18,669 nt of DNA. It comes from DAOTUB01 sp034437455. Its GTDB lineage: Bacteria; Chloroflexota; Anaerolineae; B4-G1. Below, piece after piece: positions 6,710-13,135 of this stretch. Positions within the stretch are counted from its first letter, which is position 1; every line of letters begins with the position of its first letter. The notes below the pieces were generated by a model, which saw only the letters and a program-made list of their open reading frames with translations, had not been told where the DNA came from and ran no database searches. The DNA is taken from NCBI GenBank assembly GCA_034437455.1, contig DAOTUB010000159.1:1-18669 (forward strand). Reading direction: 5' to 3'. A program made the position numbers and the translations under genes.

Positions 6710-7246
6710 CTACTCTCGACCCTGCATGTGCTCCCAATAGCGCTTCACGGAGTGCTCGATCTCTGCATAGGCTTCCTCGCGCCCTGCCCACCCTTTCGCC
6801 TCGACCTCGGCCATCTCCAGATCTTTGTAGACGCGGAAGAAATGCTCCACCTCGTCCATAAAGTGCGCCGGCACATCCTTCAGCGTGTGGTAGTCGTTGA
6901 AGAGAGGATCGGTGTGAGGCACGGCCAGGATCTTGTCATCGGGCTTCCCCTTGTCCACCAGGCGAAAGACTCCCAACGGGCGCGCCTCGATCACACAACT
7001 GGCAAAGGTCGGTTCGTTCGTCATCACCAGCACGTCAAGCGGATCGCCGTCGGGGTGGAGCGTGCGGGGAACAAAGCCATAGTCGCCGGGGTAGTGCAGC
7101 GAGGAAAAGAGCACCCGGTCGAGCTTGACGAAACCGCCTTTTTCGTCGTACTCGTACTTGTTGCGCGATTTCTTGGGGATTTCCACGACGACATAGATCA
7201 CTTTGGGCCAATTAGGCCCCGATGGTAGTTCGTGCCATAGGTTCAT
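6710..7246 (-). CDS. ppa: Inorganic pyrophosphatase, family I
   Basis: 178 residues, the usual size of soluble bacterial family I enzymes, which hydrolyse pyrophosphate to two phosphates with Mg2+. The signature DGDPLDV holds metal ligands Asp66, Asp68 and Asp71 (equivalent to E. coli Asp65, Asp67 and Asp70). Other active-site residues visible are Glu22, Lys30, Glu32, Arg44 and Tyr56 in YPGDYGF. Start ATG at 7246 with AAGGAG 8 bases upstream. The stop codon of the upstream membrane-protein gene lies only 2 bases before this ATG, and the ribosome binding site lies inside that gene, so the two are translationally coupled. Confidence 0.96.
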   Translation of the reverse strand: MNLWHELPSGPNWPKVIYVVVEIPKKSRNKYEYDEKGGFVKLDRVLFSSLHYPGDYGFVPRTLHPDGDPLDVLVMTNEPTFASCVIEARPLGVFRLVDKGKPDDKILAVPHTDPLFNDYHTLKDVPAHFMDEVEHFFRVYKDLEMAEVEAKGWAGREEAYAEIEHSVKRYWEHMQGRE

Positions 7247-7248
7247 AT

Positions 7249-7701
7249 CTAATTCTCCTTTACAAATGTGCTCTGAATTTCACGCAAGCTGAGCGAACCC
7301 CAGAACAGTACCAACAGAAGCAAGGTGAGCATCAAATTGCAGGGACGGGTCTGGCGAGCATAGTCGGAGGCGTCGAACAGAAAACGGTTGATCCAGACGT
7401 GAGCCTGGTAGAGCGTCACTGCCGCCAGAGCAGATCGCCGGCCCCAGACGCGGAAGCATACCAGGCCCACTGCGCAGATGCAAAATATCACGAGCCAGAA
7501 ACCGCCCATCGCCGCCAGATAGCTCAGTGCCACCGTCAGCGGTAGGTCGGGCAGGCGGGCGGCGTAGCGCAGGGCCATCACTGCCCGCCCCAGGTTGCCT
7601 AGCCCCAACATCAGCGTCAACAAGCCCAAGCCGATCACCCATTTCTGGGCCAGGGTGAGTTTTCTGCGAATCTCGTCACGGCGTAAGCACAATCTGTACA
7701 A
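7249..7701 (-). CDS. Small membrane protein of unknown function, coupled to ppa
   Basis: 150 residues with a basic N-terminus (MYRLCLRRDEIRRK) and about three hydrophobic segments (residues about 20-42, 54-80 and 127-143); it is likely an inner-membrane protein. I do not recognise the family. The start is TTG at 7701: GGAGG lies 6 bases upstream, and a promoter-like pair (TTGCTT/TATACT) sits 40 bases further up, so the unusual start is well supported. The gene ends 2 bases before the ppa start. Co-expression with pyrophosphatase suggests a shared need rather than a proven functional link. Confidence 0.7.
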   Translation of the reverse strand: MYRLCLRRDEIRRKLTLAQKWVIGLGLLTLMLGLGNLGRAVMALRYAARLPDLPLTVALSYLAAMGGFWLVIFCICAVGLVCFRVWGRRSALAAVTLYQAHVWINRFLFDASDYARQTRPCNLMLTLLLLVLFWGSLSLREIQSTFVKEN

Positions 7702-7740
7702 ACTGCCCCTCCACGTTCCAATACCTCAAGGACCTGATGT

Positions 7741-7768
7741 AGTATACCTCAATGATTGAAACAAGCAA
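7741..7768 (-). promoter_or_regulatory. Probable promoter of the membrane-protein/ppa pair
   Basis: Minus strand: TTGCTT (7768-7763), 16-base spacer, TATACT (7746-7741); predicted start near 7735, giving a leader of about 35 nt before the TTG start. A 9-bp direct repeat (plus-strand ATACCTCAA at 7721-7729 and 7744-7752, period 23) overlaps the -10 region and the start site. Confidence 0.5.
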
Positions 7769-7796
7769 CCCGACGCGCCTAGTTCAAGGAAGGAGT

Positions 7797-7835
7797 AAAA
7801 GGCCCCTGCTTCCTCACGAGGAGAAAACAGAGGCC
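7797..7835 (-). terminator. Rho-independent terminator of the beta-helix gene
   Basis: On the minus strand GGCCTCTG (7835-7828) pairs with CAGGGGCC (7808-7801, one G-U pair), with further inner pairing TCCTC/GAGGA, followed directly by TTTT (7800-7797). It lies about 60 bases after the stop of the large secreted protein gene. Confidence 0.7.
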
Positions 7836-7895
7836 AGGTCTTTGGGACGCCAGTGCCAGGATAGGCCATCCGTTACTGTCCTATAATCCGTTGTT

Positions 7896-10800
7896 CTAAA
7901 AGCCGCGCACCACCACCGGCAAATAGACGCGCACCTTGCCATCAAAGAAAGCCGCCTCCGGGACCATCACGTCCAGAACGACGCCGCCGATCAGCGTGTC
8001 GCTGATGTATCCCTCGAGCGCAACCCGGGGCCGGGCGCCCTGCACGGATCGGCCAGGGCGGATCGTCGCGGTGGCCGTCACCTGCTCGTCCGCTGCCAAC
8101 GTGACTGTCATCGGCGTGACCGTCACCGCCCAATCCGCGGGCATGTCCAGCCGCCGGACGCGCAGTTCGACCGTGGCCGTCTGGGAGAGCGGATTTCCCA
8201 CCTGGAACGAGGAGGTGGTCTCAAAGACCTGCGCGAGTTGAGTGTCGTCGGAGACCGCTGCGACGGCGAGCTTTGATGAGTTCTGAGTGTCGGCGATCGC
8301 TTCGCCCCATCCGCGCAGAGACTCGGCCATGTCCGCTAGCGCGGCGATAATGTCCCCGACTCGCTCTTCTGGATCGGAGGCGAGACGCTCTTGTTTGCAG
8401 GACTCGATGGCCTCGCTCGTTAGCCCCAACAAAGACGCCGCTTCCAGTTCGGTGGCGTTAAAACCCTCGGCGCTCAGGCGATCCTGGTAGGCCTGGTACG
8501 TCTCCAGGGAGAGGATGCCTTCCTCGATCCCCTCGTTTTGCAGCACTTGGAGGAACGCTTCCGTCAGGTCGGCCACCTCGAGCATGGTCGCGCCTGCTTC
8601 TTGTTTGTAGTAGAGATAGGCTGCCGCTTGTTGCGAGACCCAGTGCTGATCCCCTGCCGCCGCTGCGCCGGCGTACCGCTCTGCCGAGATGATCGTGGCG
8701 TCGAGTTCCGAGAGCAGGTCCAGGGCGGCTTCCAGCCACGCATTCGCCGCGGCTACCCGCGCGGTAGAAAGCGATTCATCTGCTTCCAAAGGCGTAAACG
8801 TAAAGGTTTGCAGCGTGGCGTAGGTGGTATAGTCTTGCCGGGGGTAGCCCGACCACTCGATTCCTGGGCTTCCCGCGTGCTTTTTCATACCACTGCGATA
8901 ATTGAACTGTTGGTACGGTCCCTGGTTCGTGCCGGCGTATTTGATCGCCAGGCCCGCCTTTTTGTAGAGAAACAGGGTGTTGTCCAGGATATAGCCGAAC
9001 AGATCGCCCGAATCGGGTGTGACGACTCCAAAGGCCGTCTCGACCGGTGACGTGGCAAGCCCCAGGGCTGTCTGACCGTATCCAAGAAGCTCCATATCCT
9101 CCTGGAATTCGTCGATGGATGTGCGTTCGTCGTACGAGTTCAGCCAGCCAGGGAGGACGTTGCTGTTCCTCTGCGACTGGCCAGAACCGAACCAGTCGAT
9201 CTGTCTATGCTTGCGGATCTCGCTGACCTCGTTGGCTACGTACTGAACCTCGATGCAGACGTGGCCCGAAACGTAGGGCGTCCAGGGGACGCTGACGACT
9301 TGACTGCTGTTCGCCTCGATGCGGACGTCGTTCACCTCACCGATTGGTCCAAAGGTCAGGCCGATGCCCGATTGCATGATGCCGAAAGAGACGTCCACCT
9401 CGATCGCAAAGTCGTTTGGGTTGACCAGCTCGACGCTCACGTTGGCCGGTACGCCCGCCACGATCGGCATCGGCTCTATCTCGATGCTGCCGTCCATGTA
9501 GGGGGCCTCGGCGTCTGCGAGGAGCGGGTCGTCGTCAGCTTCGGTGAACGTGACCAGCGCCGAAGGGCTGGCGGCCATCTCGCAGTCTGTATTGTAGTCC
9601 AGTTCGGCGACCAGTTCGGCGTCGCCTGGCGTACCAGAGGTGATGTAGGCAAAGGTCTGGCCCTGGACGTCGGTGAGACCGCCGTCCACGACGCTCCCCA
9701 GCGTGCTGTTCAAATGGACTGTGCGACCGGGCAGCGGTTTGCCGTCGCCGTCGCGCAGGGTGATCTCGACATAGATGCGCGTGACGTCGTCGGCCGGAGC
9801 GAACCAGCGCAGCGGTTTCATCGTCAGGATGCGGGCCTCGCTCGGTGCCAACGGCCCCAGCTCCTCGTCCGCGCTGGTGAGGAAGGGATCGAACGCGACG
9901 CCGTCGCTGACGCGATCGCCCGTGCCGCCGGAGTTACACGGGTCGTGAGCCGGGCCACTGGCGTCGCCCCACCAGTTGTAGGGTGCCAGGATCAGATCGT
10001 CAGGCGGGAAATTCTCGATGCCATACTCGGCGTTGCCCAAGATCTGGCTGCGTTCGATCACGGTCCCGCCCGCGTGTGATGCGCTGAGGCCATCGGTGCT
10101 GCTGTAACGCAAGATGCTGTGGAAAATGGCGGCCTTGGCATAGTTGAGGCCCAGATTTCCATCCCAGCCTCCGTACTCGATCGTGACGTGATGGAAGACA
10201 GCGCCTTCGTTCGGGTTTTCGGAGGTGCCATAGATGCGGATGCCGCCCCACGTGCCGGATACGGGACTCGTCGCGGTGAACGTGATCGGTTGGCTGGCCG
10301 TGCCGATGGCTTTAAGCGTCCCTCCCACGTCCAGCGGAGAGCCCTGGGAGCGGATCTCGACGCCCGGTTCCACCGTCAAAGTGGCGCCGGTCTCGACGTC
10401 GATCTGGCCCAGCGAAAAGTAGGGCAGGCCGCAATTATCCCAGGTGTGGTCGCCCACGAGATCGCTATTGATCAAGGCGATCCCATCGTGGCCGTTGTCG
10501 CTGGCCGTCAGATTCTCCAGTTCCAGGTCGCCTTGAACGTCGTGAAAGTAGGCGGCGTAATCCTGGTTATCCACGAAACGAGTATCCACGATGGTGGCCG
10601 TGCTGCTTTCGGCATAGATGCCGTGCACCGGAAAGGAGCCAGCGTTGAGACCGTGGCGTAGCGTGCTGTGAGAGATGGTCGCCTCCGCCCACTCGAGGGT
10701 GAGGTTGGCGCTCTTGTACTGGCCGCCGTATTCGATGGTGACGTACTTGAGGACAGAACCCTGATTGGGGTTTTCCTCGGCGCCGATGATGTGGAGGCCA

Positions 10801-11735
10801 TCCCACGAGCCAGATACAGGGGTCGTGGCAGTGAACGTGATCGGTTGGCTGGCCGTGCCGATCGCTTTCAGTGTCCCCTCCACGTAAAACCCAATGCCCT
10901 CGGATTGTACCTCCACGCCCGGCTCGACCGTCAGCGTGCTGCCGACGGCCGTATTCACGCTGTGCACGCCGACGACGCCAGCCAAAAGATAGGGCGCGCC
11001 GCCGTCTTCCCAGGTGTGGTCGCCCTCCAGGGTGGTGCTTTTCAGCGCGATCCCGTCGTGACCGTTGCCCGTGGCCGTCAGGTTCTCCAGGCCCAGGTCG
11101 CCTTTCGCATCGTCGAACAAAACGGCGTATCCGGCGTTGTCGATAAAGCTGGTGTCCGAGATCGTGGCCGTACTGTGCGCGGCATAGAGACAATCTCGGC
11201 TGCTCTGGCGCAGCGTGCTGTGGGAGAGGGCGGCCTCCGCCCAATCGAGATAGAGATTGTAGCGCAAGTAATTGCCGCCATACTCGATCGTGACGTGCTC
11301 GATGAGCGAGCCGATATTGGGGTCTCCCTCGGCCCCATAAATGCGGATGCCTCCCCAGGAGCCAGGCGTCGCGCTTGTGGCGGTGAAGGTGATCGGTTGA
11401 TTCGCCGTGCCGACGGCCAGCAGAGTCCCCGCCACGTCCAAACCATTCCCTTCAGAACGGACCTCGACGCCCGGTTCTACCGTCAAGGTGGCGCCGTCGA
11501 CAACCTCGATAGTGGCTGTGAGGGTGTAGGGGCTGTTCGCCAACGTCCAGGTCGTGTCGGCGGTGATGTTCGAGGTGATGATAGTTCCGGCCAGCGCCAG
11601 TTCACTGGAGATGACATTTCTCGGTGTCTGAACCGCCGGTTGGTCTGCGTGCACGAGTGTCAGCCCGGCGAAGAGTATCAGTGCGCACACCACCAGACCA
11701 ACGAATAAGCTATTTTTTGGAACGATTGTTTTCAT
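7896..11735 (-). CDS. Large secreted protein: three beta-helix repeats, Ig-like domains, helical region, VRVYLPVVVRGF tail
   Basis: 1279 residues. Signal peptide at 1-30 (MKTIVPKNSLFVGLVVCALI...VHA). Residues 83-620 hold three repeats of about 184 residues, each starting (A)TLTVEPGVE and containing GTASQPITFTAT, HVTIEYGG and NGHDGIAL; these are right-handed beta-helix (NosD/polysaccharide-lyase-like) repeats. Residues about 650-735 look like a Big-1/invasin-type Ig domain (RIYVEITLRDGDGKPLPGRTV), about 750-850 a CARDB-like Ig domain, about 990-1150 a helical segment, and about 1175-1265 a final beta domain. The protein ends VRVYLPVVVRGF. Probably exported and surface-bound; binding or adhesion is inference, and no catalytic site was found. 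The frame continues upstream to 11975, but the start at 11735 has a signal peptide and AAGGAGGG 8 bases before it. A terminator follows. It lies 46 bases after the 72-residue gene, so the two are probably one transcript. Confidence 0.9.
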   Translation of the reverse strand: MKTIVPKNSLFVGLVVCALILFAGLTLVHADQPAVQTPRNVISSELALAGTIITSNITADTTWTLANSPYTLTATIEVVDGATLTVEPGVEVRSEGNGLDVAGTLLAVGTANQPITFTATSATPGSWGGIRIYGAEGDPNIGSLIEHVTIEYGGNYLRYNLYLDWAEAALSHSTLRQSSRDCLYAAHSTATISDTSFIDNAGYAVLFDDAKGDLGLENLTATGNGHDGIALKSTTLEGDHTWEDGGAPYLLAGVVGVHSVNTAVGSTLTVEPGVEVQSEGIGFYVEGTLKAIGTASQPITFTATTPVSGSWDGLHIIGAEENPNQGSVLKYVTIEYGGQYKSANLTLEWAEATISHSTLRHGLNAGSFPVHGIYAESSTATIVDTRFVDNQDYAAYFHDVQGDLELENLTASDNGHDGIALINSDLVGDHTWDNCGLPYFSLGQIDVETGATLTVEPGVEIRSQGSPLDVGGTLKAIGTASQPITFTATSPVSGTWGGIRIYGTSENPNEGAVFHHVTIEYGGWDGNLGLNYAKAAIFHSILRYSSTDGLSASHAGGTVIERSQILGNAEYGIENFPPDDLILAPYNWWGDASGPAHDPCNSGGTGDRVSDGVAFDPFLTSADEELGPLAPSEARILTMKPLRWFAPADDVTRIYVEITLRDGDGKPLPGRTVHLNSTLGSVVDGGLTDVQGQTFAYITSGTPGDAELVAELDYNTDCEMAASPSALVTFTEADDDPLLADAEAPYMDGSIEIEPMPIVAGVPANVSVELVNPNDFAIEVDVSFGIMQSGIGLTFGPIGEVNDVRIEANSSQVVSVPWTPYVSGHVCIEVQYVANEVSEIRKHRQIDWFGSGQSQRNSNVLPGWLNSYDERTSIDEFQEDMELLGYGQTALGLATSPVETAFGVVTPDSGDLFGYILDNTLFLYKKAGLAIKYAGTNQGPYQQFNYRSGMKKHAGSPGIEWSGYPRQDYTTYATLQTFTFTPLEADESLSTARVAAANAWLEAALDLLSELDATIISAERYAGAAAAGDQHWVSQQAAAYLYYKQEAGATMLEVADLTEAFLQVLQNEGIEEGILSLETYQAYQDRLSAEGFNATELEAASLLGLTSEAIESCKQERLASDPEERVGDIIAALADMAESLRGWGEAIADTQNSSKLAVAAVSDDTQLAQVFETTSSFQVGNPLSQTATVELRVRRLDMPADWAVTVTPMTVTLAADEQVTATATIRPGRSVQGARPRVALEGYISDTLIGGVVLDVMVPEAAFFDGKVRVYLPVVVRGF
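9876..11489 (-). repeat. Three in-frame repeats of about 550 bp inside the secreted protein gene
   Basis: Repeat 1 about 10938-11489, repeat 2 about 10383-10937, repeat 3 about 9876-10382 (the last one diverging at its end). Each codes for TLTVEPGVE...ITFTAT...HVTIEYGG. Units 1 and 2 also share NLTAxxNGHDGIAL and GDHTW; unit 3 replaces this end with APYNWWGDASGPAHDP, a typical beta-helix terminal motif. Repeats 1 and 2 are the closest pair. Confidence 0.85.
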
Positions 11736-11781
11736 TTCAGAACCCTCCTTTGCAAGTTGATCGGCTACTTGTTTCATCGAT

Positions 11782-12000
11782 TCATTTCTCAATTTTTGGA
11801 TGGGTGACGGGAACGTCCTCGCGAGCCAGCAATGTGCGCAATGCGGCTGGCAGATCATCCAGCCCCTGGAAATAGGTCTCGGTTTTTCCGGTGTCCAGCG
11901 GGCGGAGCTGGCCGCGCCAGCCAGCATCTCCCTCCTGGTCGCCAGGTTCGCGCCACAGACGCAGGACAAAGGCAACAGCCGGACGGATTTGACGAGTCAT
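11782..12000 (-). CDS. Small conserved-looking protein of 72 residues, unknown function
   Basis: MTRQIRPAVAFVLRLWREPG begins the protein, followed by a WRGQLRPLDTGKTETYFQGL segment and a Leu-rich helix. The pattern FVxRxWRE...WRG....(T/S)G...YF..L reminds me of short proteins seen in Chloroflexota next to surface-protein genes and SARP regulators; this is recall, not a search. No signal peptide, membrane segment or catalytic motif is visible, so it is probably cytoplasmic. Start ATG at 12000 has AAGGAG 8 bases upstream; a GTG directly before it (12003) is less well spaced. It is followed after 46 bases by the large secreted protein gene on the same strand. The good ribosome binding site and the sensible composition make it a likely real gene. 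Confidence 0.65.
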   Translation of the reverse strand: MTRQIRPAVAFVLRLWREPGDQEGDAGWRGQLRPLDTGKTETYFQGLDDLPAALRTLLAREDVPVTHPKIEK

Positions 12001-12130
12001 CACAGGGTCTCCTTGTAATTATCTCGTTGATACCGATAGGGAGCGCAAGCGCCGCCAACAGCTTTTCAGGCCGTGGAAAACCGCTTTATTTGACTGCGGC
12101 GACGCTCGCGTCCAGTTATGATTGTGAGGT

Positions 12131-13003
12131 CTATTCCTCTGGCGGTTCGATGACGATCGGCATGTTGACGTCGGTGACGTCGTACTCCAGGTATACGACC
12201 GACGATTCACCCGACGAACCACCCGCGAGAGGCATGGGGAAGAATCCCCCCTCCATCCGCGACCGCCAACTGATGGCAATGGGCGGCAGACCGGGCTGAT
12301 CGGCTATCCAGACGTCTCCCTCCACCTTCATTTCGACCGTGCCTCCTTCTTCTGGATCTGGAACGACGACGGTAGTGTCGCCGCCGGTCTTGTAGTGCTT
12401 GCAGTGAATGCCGTTCACGGTCTCCTCGCCCACCAAGGTCAAACCTTCTACGTCCTCCTCTTCCAGCATCCCTTCCCAGGCATTGGTCAAGTCGTCTCCC
12501 ATGATGGAATCGTCAGGAGCATCCATTTGCATCCAGGTCTCCCCCATCTTCATCCAGGAGCTGTCGCCGATGCGGATCATCTCCATCCCCATCCCGGTTT
12601 CTGTGCCAGCCATTGAGGACATGGTAAAATGCCTGGCTGGCGGCTCTTTGACCCAGGCCTCGGTCATCGTCATCGAGTAGGCATTGGAACCGTCCTCGCT
12701 TTCTCCGCGCCACGTCATCGTGAGGCGATAACTGTTCACTGCGTTCAGGTCGGCGATCTCTGGGACGTCGCCGCTGGATTCGGGCGGGGGCGCCGGTTCC
12801 TCGCCGCCGGACTCGGGGGGAGATGTCGGCTGTTCGCTGCTGGATTCAGGCGGGGATGTCGGTTGCTCGCCGCCAGATTCGGGGGGCGGTTGCGTGGCTT
12901 GAGGAGCCTCTTCATCACCGCCAATGAGTCCGCTTATCGGGCCACACGCCAGCGTGACCAGTGTGAGGATGCTCAGAATGATCCACAGGGTTTTATGTTT
13001 CAT
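12131..13003 (-). CDS. Lipoprotein with Pro/Ser/Glu repeat linker and LppX/LolA-like domain
   Basis: 290 residues. The signal peptide ends in the lipobox LVTLAC, so Cys20 is the lipidation site. A linker of four 11-residue repeats (PPESGGEQPTS, PPESSSEQPTS, PPESGGEEPAP, PPESSGDVP) fills residues 40-81. The rest (about 85-285) looks like an LppX/LolA-type beta domain (SYRLTMTWRGE, EETVNGIHCKHYK, VWIADQPGLPPIAISW). Twelve Met residues occur between 111 and 168. Likely anchored outside the cytoplasmic membrane; cargo or partner is unknown. Start ATG at 13003 with AAGGAG 7 bases upstream. It lies 132 bases after the SARP regulator, with an inverted repeat in the gap, and precedes the 72-residue gene. 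Confidence 0.85.
   Translation of the reverse strand: MKHKTLWIILSILTLVTLACGPISGLIGGDEEAPQATQPPPESGGEQPTSPPESSSEQPTSPPESGGEEPAPPPESSGDVPEIADLNAVNSYRLTMTWRGESEDGSNAYSMTMTEAWVKEPPARHFTMSSMAGTETGMGMEMIRIGDSSWMKMGETWMQMDAPDDSIMGDDLTNAWEGMLEEEDVEGLTLVGEETVNGIHCKHYKTGGDTTVVVPDPEEGGTVEMKVEGDVWIADQPGLPPIAISWRSRMEGGFFPMPLAGGSSGESSVVYLEYDVTDVNMPIVIEPPEE
12758..12886 (-). repeat. 33-bp tandem repeats in the lipoprotein linker
   Basis: Four imperfect units of 33 bp code for 11-residue Pro-Glu-Ser repeats. The middle units differ by a few bases (ESGGEQ against ESSSEQ), so they may vary in number between strains without shifting the frame. Confidence 0.75.
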
Positions 13004-13065
13004 CAGTTTTCTCCTTATTCATCGTTTGATTGGGTTAGTTTTGATTTACTTGTCTGACACGGCCT

Positions 13066-13100
13066 GTGTTCAGCCCGCTTCAATCTAGCTGATTGAACAC
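13066..13100. promoter_or_regulatory. Inverted repeat upstream of the lipoprotein gene, possible operator
   Basis: TTCAATC (13079-13085) and GATTGAA (13091-13097) form a 7-bp inverted repeat around TAGCT; an outer pair GTGTTCA (13066-13072) and TGAACAC (13094-13100) overlaps it. It lies between the SARP gene stop and the lipoprotein start, just downstream of a -10-like TATCAT on the minus strand (13113-13108). It could be an operator or an mRNA hairpin; without a T-run it is a poor terminator. Confidence 0.4.
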
Positions 13101-13135
13101 CAGAGGTATGATACAGCAGGGGTGTTAGTGGAGCG

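Noticed and set aside
11736..11975. N-terminal extension of the giant secreted protein to 11975
   Set aside because: The extension would bury the signal peptide 80 residues inside; the strong ribosome binding site is before 11735, and another small gene uses this DNA in a different frame.
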